64,000 nucleotides of DNA from Planctomycetota bacterium (GTDB lineage: Bacteria > Planctomycetota > MHYJ01 > WSZJ01 > JACPWG01), in NCBI GenBank assembly GCA_016197205.1, contig JACPWG010000026.1, forward strand, positions 1 to 64,000, written 5' to 3'. Below, piece by piece: positions 18,001 to 25,913 of the stretch. Positions within the stretch are counted from its first letter, which is position 1. Each line of letters starts with the position of its first letter. The notes below the pieces were generated by a model, which was given only the letters and a program-made list of their open reading frames with translations, ran no database searches and was not told the DNA's origin. The position numbers were made by a program, and so were the translations under genes.

Positions 18001-18641
18001 CGAAGGACCTCGAGGAAGCGTCGGAGGGGCAGTTTTGTTTTCGCCGAGGCGAGGCTTTCCCCCTCGATGTAGTCCATCGTGAAGTAGTGCCGTCCATCCA
18101 CGGCGCCGACGTCGTGGACCTGAACGATGCCGGGATGCCGGAGCCGGCCGGCGGAGCGGGCCTCGCGCTGAAAACGGCCGACCTCCTCTTCGGAAGGAGC
18201 GCTTTCGGCCAGCAAGGTCTTGAGTGCGACGACGCGCTCCAGCTCGCAGTCCCACGCCTTGTGGACCACGCCCATGCCACCGCGGCCGAGCTGGCGAAGG
18301 AGGCGGTAGCGGCCGAACGGCTCGACCGCGGGCGGCGTGCGCGTCGGGGGGCATGCGGCGCCGGTATCGAGTCCGGGAAGGCCCACGGACGGCGTCGCGG
18401 CGCGGAGGAGGCCGCCGGCGAGGACCGTCGGCTCGCAGGGGGTCGCGGCCCGTCGCGGAGAGGCGTCGAGAAGCGGGCGGGTATCGCCCGCCGGGCGCGC
18501 GGAAGGGCCCGGGCGAAGCGGGGCGGCCGTGGGGCCGGCGTCGGAGATCGTCACTTCCCCGTCCGGGTTCGCCGGCGAGGGCGGCGACGGGGACGACGGA
18601 TGGGGGCGGTCCTCGGGTGCTTCCCCGTGTCGATCGGACAT
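14997..18641 (-). CDS. Membrane Ser/Thr protein kinase with C-terminal TPR array
   Basis: The 1214-residue protein starts with a disordered Pro/Ala-rich tail (1-105) and a complete Hanks-type kinase domain (about 112-385). Landmarks are GRGGMGVV, Lys141, HRD at 230-232, DFG at 250-252, SPEQ and DVWSLGVILYE. One membrane helix follows at about 404-426. The rest, about 780 residues, is helical and carries TPR repeats, clearest after residue 760 as units with A..D...ALRL.P and AY.NRG cores, spaced irregularly by insertions containing ARG.DPRP. Such kinases are abundant in Planctomycetota and Myxococcota. It heads a two-gene unit with the HEAT-repeat protein. The upstream end near 18642 has only weak GGGG as a ribosome site. 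Confidence 0.9.
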   Translation of the reverse strand: MSDRHGEAPEDRPHPSSPSPPSPANPDGEVTISDAGPTAAPLRPGPSARPAGDTRPLLDASPRRAATPCEPTVLAGGLLRAATPSVGLPGLDTGAACPPTRTPPAVEPFGRYRLLRQLGRGGMGVVHKAWDCELERVVALKTLLAESAPSEEEVGRFQREARSAGRLRHPGIVQVHDVGAVDGRHYFTMDYIEGESLASAKTKLPLRRFLEVLREVALALHAAHEAGVIHRDVKPANILLDAAGRPYVGDFGLAKEVRDAGARGMTVSGAVMGTPHFMSPEQADAQADRIGPRSDVWSLGVILYEYLTGCFPFDGSGTVQIVVAILSKDPEPPGRAAAAAGRPGRVHRDLETICLTCLEKDLSRRYLSAAELAADIGRFLAGEPILARPVAAVTRILRKGVKHRAVVLPVACAVVVAAIAGGQWVVERGRRAHDAELALALGREFRARGRADEARDAFQKALALDRANTDAREGFDWADHEVQQRADGAAAALRKAQEAEAGARESLRKAGLAQDVLARAAWLAPTLEQLERSLYDSTTSVEAKLKAGDALWPPIEEFMRKTPADATSQSAMLAVAGWARLLAARPEEGRSWMRKARELDPDLPYGSFFEALVYLSAYLVDLPMPAFTVSLGGLAFGATPPDSVQLRTLRERMRTLLEQAAASRLWGAGTAEDFRSALGAIQAFAGGRYEEAERGLAAAGATGAMRFFRCDLLLAHAKVCYLLQRFEAGIADTDEVLKVRTEHAEAYGHRGLLRFGAAVTARWKGVDPRAVLATAVADYAEGIRREPANTAFRIGRANAWHLAGEAEAARGGDAAACFRRELEEVEAALRLLPEEPVFLMNRGVAHRGLGTALEARGEDPRPEYEAAIRDYGETLRRDPTNGRAYNNRASAWLSLGNLETRRGTDARASFRHALADLDESLRLTPEAAEAYVNRGTTWQSLGDAESAARQDPRPSYERAAAELGEALRRLPGFAPALNNRGVVFLKVAQAEAARGGDPRPSYDRAIADFDEALKVNPEFVSAYLNRGNARRSLAEAAGARGEDPRPGFRAAIADYEDALRRNPSHAGVQRCRAFLLQGLGDTEAARGGESGAARAAWEQAAAAWDELVRRQPADAEALACRGACSKSIGDAEAAAGRDGRAFHERALAAFGSVLERSPGAWRVRANRGQVLEKLERWPEALADYEAALAAAADAPPVLREWLAHAREKVGKGGK

Positions 18642-18710
18642 GGCGACGCTGCCCCGAAAATCCCCCCCCCCCGAAAAACAAAACCTCGTGCGCGGGCGCG
18701 GTCGCGACCG

Positions 18711-20003
18711 CTACTCGGGCATGCGCGATTCGAACACCGCGGTCAGCGGAAACCGGCGCGTCACGCCGTGCGCCCGATCGGCGCGAGGATACACGGCGTC
18801 GAACGTCGCCCGAAGGGAGCGGGGCGCCGGCTCGGCCGCGGCGTAGGTGAGGACCGCCGTGAAAGGGCCTTCGAACGAAAACCCGTCCGGCCCCTCGTCG
18901 GTGAGGCGCACGGTTCCGCGCAGGAGGGAGTAGCGGGTGCCGTCCTTCGTCCCCGCAGGCTCGAGCGTGAGCGGCCCGTCCGCGCGGGCGACGCGCCAGG
19001 CAAACATCGTCTGCTTGTTTTGCCGTTCCATGACGCCCGGCGGGTAGACCTTGCGGAAGCAGGGGAGCAGTGCTTCGGCCCCGAGCGTGCGCGCCGCCTC
19101 CGGGTACTCGAGCGCTTTCCAGGTTTCCGGCGGCGGCTCGACGATTTCGACCACGGGCGCAAAATAGGCGGGCATGCCGGGGTCGTCGAGGCGCACGAAG
19201 ATCCGGATCGCGCGGGCCGCTCCGGAGCGATCGGGGAGCCGCAGCTCGCGCGGCGCACCGGGCGCTTCGTGCAGGCCGAGGGTTTCGCGGACGCGGCGGA
19301 GTCGGTCGGCGAAGTAGCGTGGCATCGTCTCCTGCCACGGCCCGTTCCAGCCCCGGCCGGGCATGGAGTCCCATGCGTCCACGAAGCGGGAGCGGGAGTC
19401 GAGGACGACGAGCTTCACGTTGCTGCGGCCAGCGGCCGGGCCTCCGCCCCCGGCGCCTCCTCCACCTCCCCCTGCGCCTGGGCCGGGGCCCAGGCCCGGT
19501 CCGCCGGGCGAAGGGCCTGCGCCTGGGGCGGCTCCGGGGGCGGGCCGCCCTCCCGCCTGATCAATGTACTCGCGCAGCTCGGGCGGTGGATTGTCATCCC
19601 TGTGCCCGTACCAGAACGTCACGATGAAGGGTTGCAAGAGCCCGACGACCGTCGGGTCGGCGAGGGCGTTTCCCCTCACCTGGGTGGCGGTCGCTCAGCA
19701 GTGGCCCGTGAAGAGGTCGCCATAGCGTGCGTGCACCGCGATGACGCAGAGCGGCCGATTCTCCTTCGCGGCGCGGCTCTTCGCCTCTTCGAACGTGCGC
19801 GCCCAATCCAGCCTGTACATCACGAGGTCTTCGTCGAGGGGTCGGGCCTCGCGGAAGTGGGAGAGGGCCGTCTGCGCGTCCTCGCTCTGGGCCAGGGCCG
19901 GCGCGGACATCCCGAGGGCAAGCACGACCGCCGCAGCGGCGTCAAACGAGCGATTTATTTTCCTACGGGCCCTAAGTACCGCTCCACGGAAGTCGGTGAC
20001 CAA
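18711..20003 (-). CDS. Exported thioredoxin-like protein, candidate selenoprotein (in-frame UGA)
   Basis: Two abutting open frames, 20003-19698 and 19694-18711, are in the same frame and separated only by TGA at 19697-19695. Joined, they give a signal peptide (AAAAVVLALGMSAPALA), a thioredoxin-like front end (DWARTFEEAKSRAAKENRPLCVIAV), then FTGHC-UGA-ATATQVRGNALADPTVV and LLQPFIVTFW, a Gly/Pro-rich linker and a second conserved region to the end. A redox motif belongs where Cys-UGA falls, so selenocysteine is plausible. A hairpin at 19679-19660 fits bacterial SECIS rules. The downstream half has no ribosome site before its first GTG. The true start is unclear: a MITE covers the 5' end, and TTG 20003 is a guess. 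Alternatives are a nonsense mutation or a sequencing error. Confidence 0.6.
19660..19679 (-). promoter_or_regulatory. SECIS-like hairpin downstream of the in-frame UGA
   Basis: On the minus strand GTGAGGG (19679-19673) pairs with CCCTCGC (19666-19660) over seven base pairs including one G-U, closing the loop GAAACG. The loop starts with G and lies 22 nt after the UGA. As I recall the bacterial SECIS model, it asks for a G in the first two loop positions and 16-37 nt spacing. GC-rich DNA makes chance hairpins common, so this supports the selenocysteine reading without proving it. Confidence 0.45.
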
Positions 20004-20144
20004 TAGCCGAAGGCAAGTTGGGCCGCCCGCGAGGCGCGCGAGCGAGGCGTAGTAACGGAGAACTACGTCGAGCGAGCGCAACAAAGCGGGCGGCCGAAAT
20101 CGCCGAGGAAATCGGTCACCCAATTCTGTGGGGCGGTACTAAGG
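19971..20144. mobile_element. 174-bp MITE-like element with 31-bp terminal inverted repeats
   Basis: The ends pair over 31 positions with 5 mismatches (left end CCTAAGTACCGC, right end GCGGTACTAAGG; inner ends GGTGACC and GGTCACC). The centre forms a second long hairpin with GGCCGCCCGC and GCGGGCGGCC arms. No transposase is encoded and no clean target duplication is visible. The left end lies just outside the signal peptide of the candidate selenoprotein gene, so the element may have replaced its 5' region. Confidence 0.7.
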
Positions 20145-20263
20145 ATTTCCTGCCCGCGGCAGGCTGTAGCTCCGCGGCAAGCCTCCCGGCACGAGCACGT
20201 TTGAGGCGCCACTGGATTCTATCGTGGTCGCGCGAAGCGAAACAAGTGAAAAGCTGGAGCGGC

Positions 20264-21226
20264 CTACCTCGCCCGTCCGCCCCGCCCTCCCCCCCACCAC
20301 CGGAGCACGCGCAGCGCGCGCAGCGTGTTCCAGCGGCTCGGCGCGCCGACCCTCTCCAGGACGAAGTGCAGCTTGCCGGCGTGCAGCGCTTCGAGGGGCC
20401 AGCTCCCGTCTTCGGCGCGCTTCGACAGCAGCAGGTCGATGCCGTCCTCGAGCCGCGCATCCCGCGGCGCGCCGCACGTCGCGAAGTACTCAAGCCCCCG
20501 CAGCACGTCGTAGCGCCATTGCGGAGGGAAGGCCAGCCGCGTCATCTTCGGGTCCACGACCTCGCCCGTGCGGTGCGATTTGTACAGTCGGTGCGCGAGC
20601 AGAAACTCGCGGGCGCCCGCTTCCGCGGCGGCGGTCTCCTTCGCACGCGGTCCCCCGCCTTCCGCGTAGGCCCGCAGGGCCTCGAGCACGCTCAGCGTCG
20701 TGTGGAAGGAGCTGTGGGTCGCGCCGCCCGCGCGACGGCAGTTCCAGCCGCCGTCTGACATGCGCTCGTCGAGCAGAAAGCCGACGAGCGCCTCCACGCG
20801 CGGGTCCTCGAGGCCGAAACCGGTCGCGAGCCCGAGAACCATCCCGGTGATGCACGTCTCGCCGCGCTTCGCCTTCCCCGCGAAGTTCACCCCGCGGTCC
20901 GGCAGCAGCCCCTCGTCGAGCAGGCGGCGGCACGCGTCCCGCGCGACCGGATGTCCGGGCTCGAGTCCGAGGCGGCGCAGGAGGAGCAGCGTGTAGGTCG
21001 TACAGGTCCACTTCGGCCGGTAGGCGGCCTCCCCCCAATGGCCGTCGGGTCGCCGGAGCGAGAGCAGCCTCGCGCCCCAACCCTCCGTCCCCACGCGCCG
21101 GCGCTCGGCGCGCCACGCGCGCGCAGGGGTTTTGCGAAGATCCTTCAGCACTTGCCAGCGGATAGCCGGATCGCCGTCCAGCAGCCAGTCGACCGCGCTG
21201 CCATCGCTCGCCTTCGTCGCCAACAC
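20264..21226 (-). CDS. Squalene-cyclase/prenyltransferase-fold (alpha-alpha barrel) protein
   Basis: The 320-residue protein has the repeated helical pattern of the squalene cyclase and prenyltransferase superfamily, with several QW-like motifs: RRPDGHWGEAA, DERMSDGGWNC, RAEDGSWPLE. At half the size of a squalene-hopene cyclase and without a visible DXDD motif, it is unlikely to be a classical cyclase. Short homologues of unknown function are common in bacteria. AGGAGG upstream is only 3 nt from GTG 21226 but 6 nt from TTG 21223, so translation may begin at 21223. There is no signal peptide. It lies upstream of the candidate selenoprotein on the same strand, but the MITE interrupts the gap. 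Confidence 0.75.
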   Translation of the reverse strand: MLATKASDGSAVDWLLDGDPAIRWQVLKDLRKTPARAWRAERRRVGTEGWGARLLSLRRPDGHWGEAAYRPKWTCTTYTLLLLRRLGLEPGHPVARDACRRLLDEGLLPDRGVNFAGKAKRGETCITGMVLGLATGFGLEDPRVEALVGFLLDERMSDGGWNCRRAGGATHSSFHTTLSVLEALRAYAEGGGPRAKETAAAEAGAREFLLAHRLYKSHRTGEVVDPKMTRLAFPPQWRYDVLRGLEYFATCGAPRDARLEDGIDLLLSKRAEDGSWPLEALHAGKLHFVLERVGAPSRWNTLRALRVLRWWGGGRGGRAR

Positions 21227-21429
21227 ACACCTCCTGGGCGCAAAAACTCGCGCACGACGCGGTTACCGACCCTAGCGCGAAGCGGCGGCCAAGTCAACTG
21301 TCGCTTGACCGCGCGGCCCGAACGGGATACCCTTCAACCCTCGACACCCGACCCGCACCGGCCTCTGGGCGCCCGCAGCGGACGCAGGAGCCGACGTCCC
21401 TTCCCAAAGCAGGAAGGAAGGAAGTTCTC

Positions 21430-22752
21430 ATGCGCCCCACGCCGGCCTCCGGCCCGTCGCAGTTGCCGCACCCCGCCTTGGATCTCACCGGGCGCCTCGG
21501 TCAGGCCGAACGCACCGACGCCTCCCTCTCCGATCTCGCCCGCGGCGTCGTCGGCTCGGAGATCCTGAAAATCGCCGCCGAAATCCGCACGATGCGCGCC
21601 GCCGGCGCCTCCGTTTGCAATCTCACGGTCGGCGATTTCGACCCGAGCTTTTTCCCCATCCCTTCCTCCCTCCTCGAGGGCGTCCGAAAAGCCCTCGCGG
21701 ACGGACACACGAACTACCCGCCCTCCGACGGCGTCCTCGCCCTGCGCGAGGCCGTCGGCCGCTACTACGACCGGGAGCTCGGCCTTCGCTACCCGCTCGA
21801 TTCCATCCTGATCGCGGGCGGCGCGCGCCCGCTGCTCTATGGCGCGTACAAGACCCTGCTCGACCCCGGCGACGTGGCGCTCTACCCGGTCCCCTCCTGG
21901 AACAACAACCACTACGCGTACCTCGCCGGCGCGAAAAGCGTCGCGATCCCCGTGAGCGCGGAGTCCAATTTTTTCCCCGCCCCGGAGCAGCTCCGCCCGC
22001 ACATGGAAACGGCGCGCCTCCTGCTCCTCAACTCGCCGCTCAATCCCACGGGCACGGTCATCGACCCGGACGCGCTGGCGGCCATCGCGCGCATGGTCGT
22101 GGCGGAAAATCACCGGCGCGAAGCCGCAGGCAGGAAGGGCCTGTGGCTGGTCTACGACCAGGTCTACTGGCAGCTCACGTTCGGCGGGGCGCGACACGCG
22201 ACGCCGCCCGGGCTGGTCCCCGAGTCCGCGCCGTACACGCTCCTGCTCGACGCCGCCTCGAAGAGCTTCGCCGCGACCGGGCTGCGCGTGGGGTGGGCGG
22301 TGATGCCCCCGGGGATCCGGCGCAGGATGGGGGACATCCTGGGGCACGTCGGAGCGTGGGCGCCGAAGGCCGAGCAGGTCGCCGTCGCGGCACTGCTCGA
22401 CAGCCCGGCCGTCATCCGCGCCCACCACGAGCGAATGGTGGCGGACGTGCGGGAGCGGCTCGACCTCCTCTCGGAGGGCTTCGCCGCGATGCACCGCGAC
22501 GGGTATCCCGTGGAGTCGCTCTCGCCGCAGGGCGCGATCTACCTCTCGGTGCGCGTGCACCTGCCGGGCAAGACGAACGAAGAGACGCGCAAGCACCTCC
22601 TCCACGCCGCCGGCGTCGCGATCGTCCCCTTCCAGGCGTTCGGCTTCCAGGACGACTCCGGCTGGTTCCGCCTGTCCGTCGGGGCCGTCTCGGTCGATGA
22701 GATCCGCGCCATCTTCCCGCGCCTCAGGACTGCGCTGCCGCGCGCCGGTTGA
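21430..22752 (+). CDS. Class I/II PLP-dependent aminotransferase
   Basis: The 440-residue protein is a fold-type I aminotransferase. Visible active-site elements are the substrate-pocket start NLTVGDFDP, the PSW segment near 155-157, NPTG around Asn205, Asp243 in YDQVYW, and the PLP lysine Lys278 in DAASKSFAATGLRVGW. It resembles aspartate/aromatic aminotransferases, with a slightly long N-terminus. The amino donor cannot be told from sequence. GGAAGG stands just before the ATG at 21430. It is divergent from the cyclase-like gene and monocistronic. A 71-bp TTCGG-type inverted repeat follows. Confidence 0.9.
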   Translation: MRPTPASGPSQLPHPALDLTGRLGQAERTDASLSDLARGVVGSEILKIAAEIRTMRAAGASVCNLTVGDFDPSFFPIPSSLLEGVRKALADGHTNYPPSDGVLALREAVGRYYDRELGLRYPLDSILIAGGARPLLYGAYKTLLDPGDVALYPVPSWNNNHYAYLAGAKSVAIPVSAESNFFPAPEQLRPHMETARLLLLNSPLNPTGTVIDPDALAAIARMVVAENHRREAAGRKGLWLVYDQVYWQLTFGGARHATPPGLVPESAPYTLLLDAASKSFAATGLRVGWAVMPPGIRRRMGDILGHVGAWAPKAEQVAVAALLDSPAVIRAHHERMVADVRERLDLLSEGFAAMHRDGYPVESLSPQGAIYLSVRVHLPGKTNEETRKHLLHAAGVAIVPFQAFGFQDDSGWFRLSVGAVSVDEIRAIFPRLRTALPRAG

Positions 22753-22791
22753 CCGCCGGTCGGAGCCTGTGCGCGCGAACCCGAGGGGACG

Positions 22792-22862
22792 AGCCACCGA
22801 ACGCGCCGAAAGCACCGAACGACCCGTTGTGAATTTCGGCGTCTTCGGTGTGCTTGGTGGCT
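22792..22862. repeat. 71-bp imperfect inverted repeat
   Basis: AGCCACCGAA...CGCCGAAAGCACCGAA on the left pairs with TTTCGGCGTC, TTCGGTG and TTGGTGGCT on the right. It lies between the convergent aminotransferase and beta-sandwich genes and could act as a two-way terminator or be a mobile repeat. Related one-sided sequence lies at 6725-6796. Confidence 0.55.
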
Positions 22863-22878
22863 ATCCCTTTCCGCGGCG

Positions 22879-24708
22879 TCACTCCACGACGAACTCCTGT
22901 TTCGTCACGACATCGCGCTCGAGCGTGACCGAGAGCTGGTCGACCGGGGCGCCGTCCAGGTAGAGCACGACCTGGTAGCTCCCCGGTTCGAGATGCCCGC
23001 TCTCGAAACGGCCGTCCACGCCGACCTTCCGCAGGACGAGATCGTTGCCCGAGGCGTCCTGGATCGAGAGGAAGGCGGAGGTGACCGCCTGGCCGTTCGC
23101 GCGCTTGACCACGCCTTCAAACTGTCCCCCACCCTGGAGCATCCCGAGCGAGACCGTCGCCGGGCCGCCGTCGGGCAGGACGACGGCCGGGACCGCGGTG
23201 CAGGCGTAGCCCTCGAGCGTGGCGATCACGGAATAGCTGCCGGGCTCCAGCGAGCTGAACTGGAAGGTGCCGTTCTCCTCGCTGAAGAGGCTGGTGATTT
23301 CCGTGGCGATGAGCGTCTCCATGAGGCCGGCCCTGGGGTCGCCCCCTTTCCGACGGGCCGAGAGCGCAACCCCCTGCAGCGGTTCGCCCGTGGCCTTGTC
23401 GATCACCTTGCCGCGGATGCCCAGGGCGGTGAAGAGCACGTCCCGGCGAAGTTCCCCGAGGCCGACGGGCAGCTCGAGGTTGAGCCGCGCGATGCGGGCC
23501 GGGTCCTCGGGGTGCGTGGCGATGAGCGTGTACGGACCGGGCAGCACGCCCTGGATCGAGAATTGGCCCGCCGCATCGGAGGTGGCGTTCTTGGTCGTGA
23601 GTCCGTTCAGGTCCGTGCCGCCGCCCGAGAGACCGGCGAGCGAGATGAGCGTGACGAGCGCACCGGCGACGAGCTGGCCGTCGGAGAGCACGGCGCCGAA
23701 GACGCGCGTGCCGGACTCCATGCCGAAATTCGCCGTCGCCAGCTCGCCGGCCTTCAGCGTAACGATGCGGTCTTCGAAGGCCGTGTACCCGGGCCGCTCC
23801 TGGTTCTGCACGCTGTTCAACGACACGAGGTAGCTGCCGGCGTGCAGGTTCTCGATCCGGTAGTAGCCGCGCCCGTCGGTGACGTTGGCGCCCCCTTCCT
23901 GCTCGAAGCCCGTCGCGGAGACCAGGAAGCCCTGGAGCGGGCCCTGGTTCGGCCCGAGGACGAGCCCTTCGACGCCGCACAGCTCCGTCCCCGTGCCCGC
24001 GGGCGCACCCGCGGCGCGCGCCGCCGGGATGCCGCCGGCCTGGGCGGGTCGCGCGGCGGGACGGGGCGGACGCGCCGTCACCGGGCGGGGCGTCGCGAGC
24101 GCGGGCGCCTGCGCGGACGCGCGCACGCCGCCGCGTCCCGCGCCGGGGGGACGCAGATCGACGGGGGCGGGCTCGGGACCCGGGCCCGCGTTTTGGACGC
24201 GGTCCTTCACCAGGAGGGCGATGTACACGATCGTGAAGGCGGCGACGGCCACGACCAGCCCGAAGAGGACCTTCTCCACGACCCCGGTCATGGCCGCGCG
24301 CAGGTTGTGGTAGACGCGCGCCTTTTTCAGGTTGAGAAGTCGTTGCTGCGTCCGCGTGAAGGCCGCGCGCACCGGGGCCGGCGCCTCCGCCATCGCCTCT
24401 TGCGTAAGTCTGCGGACCTCGACCAGGCCGTCCGCGGAAAACCGGGGCTTTCCGTGCTCCGGCAGCGCGTCCTCGCTCAGCTCCGCCGGCGCGAGCGCGG
24501 CCAGCTCGCTCAGGTATTCGGCCTGGATGTCCAGGATGGTGAAGAGCTCTTCGTCGGTGAGGAAGCCGCGCTCGACCAGATGCACGCCCAGCGGGCGGAC
24601 GGGCAGTTCCCCGCCCTGGTCGGCCACGCACTCCTGGACCTGCTCTTCGGTGACGAGCTCCGCGTCCACCGCGAGCCGGCCGAGGAGGATGTCGCTACGA
24701 CGGAGCAT
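22879..24708 (-). CDS. Membrane-anchored protein with carboxypeptidase-regulatory-like repeats
   Basis: GGAGGAG precedes ATG 24708, which lies within the 3' end of rsmI (about 14-nt overlap), so the two are probably co-transcribed. The 609-residue protein opens with an MshEN/GspE-N-like helical domain (about 1-65: LGRLAVDAELVTEEQVQECV and ERGFLTDEELFTIL). One membrane helix follows at about 155-180, then a long Pro/Ala linker. The rest is four or five carboxypeptidase-regulatory-like beta-sandwich domains with repeated G.Y.I..L..GSYLV cores such as LEPGSYSVIATLEGY. The front end should be cytoplasmic and the sandwiches exported. The mix suggests an envelope-assembly or adhesion role, but no function is known. 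Confidence 0.75.
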   Translation of the reverse strand: MLRRSDILLGRLAVDAELVTEEQVQECVADQGGELPVRPLGVHLVERGFLTDEELFTILDIQAEYLSELAALAPAELSEDALPEHGKPRFSADGLVEVRRLTQEAMAEAPAPVRAAFTRTQQRLLNLKKARVYHNLRAAMTGVVEKVLFGLVVAVAAFTIVYIALLVKDRVQNAGPGPEPAPVDLRPPGAGRGGVRASAQAPALATPRPVTARPPRPAARPAQAGGIPAARAAGAPAGTGTELCGVEGLVLGPNQGPLQGFLVSATGFEQEGGANVTDGRGYYRIENLHAGSYLVSLNSVQNQERPGYTAFEDRIVTLKAGELATANFGMESGTRVFGAVLSDGQLVAGALVTLISLAGLSGGGTDLNGLTTKNATSDAAGQFSIQGVLPGPYTLIATHPEDPARIARLNLELPVGLGELRRDVLFTALGIRGKVIDKATGEPLQGVALSARRKGGDPRAGLMETLIATEITSLFSEENGTFQFSSLEPGSYSVIATLEGYACTAVPAVVLPDGGPATVSLGMLQGGGQFEGVVKRANGQAVTSAFLSIQDASGNDLVLRKVGVDGRFESGHLEPGSYQVVLYLDGAPVDQLSVTLERDVVTKQEFVVE

Positions 24709-25564
24709 GTTCGCGTTCTCCTCCGCCGAAGACCTCGAGAGCGATCCGATACACTTCACGCCGCGGGACGCGGAGCCGGTCGGCGACGTCGCGGATCGCG
24801 GCCTTCCGGTCCTGGCCGATCCCGACCGCGTCCCGGAGCGCCGCGCCGATCGAAGCGTCGTCCGCGGGCGCAACCTCGATCGGGGGCGCGCCGGAGATGA
24901 CGAGGACGTACTCGCCGCGCGGCTCGCGGGCCGACGCTGCGGCGGCGAGCTCGGCCAGGGGCCCCCGCGCGGCTTCCTCGTGGAGCTTGGTCAGCTCGCG
25001 AAAGAGGGCGGCGGGCCGTTCGCCAAGGACCGCGGCGAGGTCGTCGAGCGTCTCGCGGATGCGGTGCGGCGCCTCGTACAGCACGACGGTCCGCGTCTCC
25101 CGCGCGAGCGCGGCGAGCCGGGCCGCGCGCTCGCGTCCCTTGCGCGGGAGGAAGCCCTCGAGGACGAAGCGGTCGGCCGGGAAGCCGCTCGCGCTGAGCG
25201 CGGCCGCGGCGGCGCAGGGGCCGGGCACGGGCACGACGGGGACACCGGCCTCCACCACGCGGCGGACCAGCTCGGCGCCCGGGTCGCAGATGCCGGGCGT
25301 GCCGGCGTCGGTGACCAGGGCGATGCGTTCCCCGCGGCGGAGGCGGTCCACGATCTCGTCCAGCCTGCGCTCTTCGCTGTGCTCGAAGCAGGAGAGGAGC
25401 GGCCGGGAGACCTCGATGCGGGCGAGGAGGCGCGAGGTGACCCGGGTGTCCTCGGCCACGACGAGGTCGGCCTCGCGCAGCACGCGCATGGCGCGGAGCG
25501 TGACGTCCTCGAGGTTGCCGATCGGGGTCGCGACCACCCAGAGCACGCCGGCGGTGCCGCTCAC
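24695..25564 (-). CDS. rsmI: 16S rRNA (cytidine-1402-2'-O)-methyltransferase
   Basis: The 289-residue protein matches RsmI throughout: VVATPIGNLEDVTLRA at the start, AEDTRVTSRLL, the SAM-binding LVTDAGTPGICDPG, PVPGPCAAAAALSASGF, GFLPRKGRER and YEAPHRIRETL. The length is normal for RsmI with its C-terminal extension. It 2'-O-methylates C1402 of 16S rRNA using SAM, in the decoding centre, after 30S assembly. The start at 25564 gives the usual short N-terminus. Its 3' end overlaps the start of the carboxypeptidase-regulatory-like protein gene. Confidence 0.95.
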   Translation of the reverse strand: MSGTAGVLWVVATPIGNLEDVTLRAMRVLREADLVVAEDTRVTSRLLARIEVSRPLLSCFEHSEERRLDEIVDRLRRGERIALVTDAGTPGICDPGAELVRRVVEAGVPVVPVPGPCAAAAALSASGFPADRFVLEGFLPRKGRERAARLAALARETRTVVLYEAPHRIRETLDDLAAVLGERPAALFRELTKLHEEAARGPLAELAAAASAREPRGEYVLVISGAPPIEVAPADDASIGAALRDAVGIGQDRKAAIRDVADRLRVPRREVYRIALEVFGGGEREHAPS

Positions 25565-25722
25565 GAAGGCCTCCTGCGGGTCGGACGGATACCTCCCTCG
25601 AACCCTCTATTCTCTCCGGCGGGACCCCGCGCCGCAATGGATTTTCGGCGGGGGGCGAGGACACCGGGCCCGAATCGAACCGCCGCGGACGGCTCGCGCG
25701 GGCGACACCGAGGTCCCGCCTC

Positions 25723-25750
25723 GTGGGCACGGCAGCGCCGGGCCCCTACC
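25723..25750 (-). repeat. REP-like GGGGCACGG hairpin, copy 1
   Basis: Reads GGTAGGGGCCCGGCGC then TGCCGTGCCCAC on the minus strand. Part of a four-copy family. Confidence 0.5.
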
Positions 25751-25841
25751 AGCCGCGCACGGCGGGATCCGCGGACGCAGCAAGAGCCGGGCAAGTTCGG
25801 CGCGGTGCTCCCGGCGTAGACGATGGAAGCGGACGGTCTTC

Positions 25842-25872
25842 GTAGGGGCACGGCGTTCCCGTGCCCCCGAAG
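25842..25872 (+). repeat. REP-like GGGGCACGG hairpin, copy 2
   Basis: GTAGGGGCACGGCG followed by TTCCCGTGCCCCCGAAG; the arms GGGGCACGG and CCGTGCCCC pair. Confidence 0.5.
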
Positions 25873-25913
25873 CGGCCGGCCTCGCTCGCCGTCCCGGCAG
25901 CGGGCGCGCTCTG

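Noticed and set aside
18711-19679. Second half of the UGA-containing gene as an independent gene starting at GTG 19679
   Set aside because: No ribosome site, no signal peptide, and its first residues continue the thioredoxin-like fold of the upstream half.
16239-20006. Very long plus-strand open frame opposite the TPR kinase
   Set aside because: It is rich in Arg, Pro, Gly and His with no domain, lies opposite a clear kinase and arises from high GC content.
22993-24900. Plus-strand open frame opposite the beta-sandwich gene
   Set aside because: No family blocks, charge-rich shadow of a well-supported minus-strand gene that has a ribosome site.
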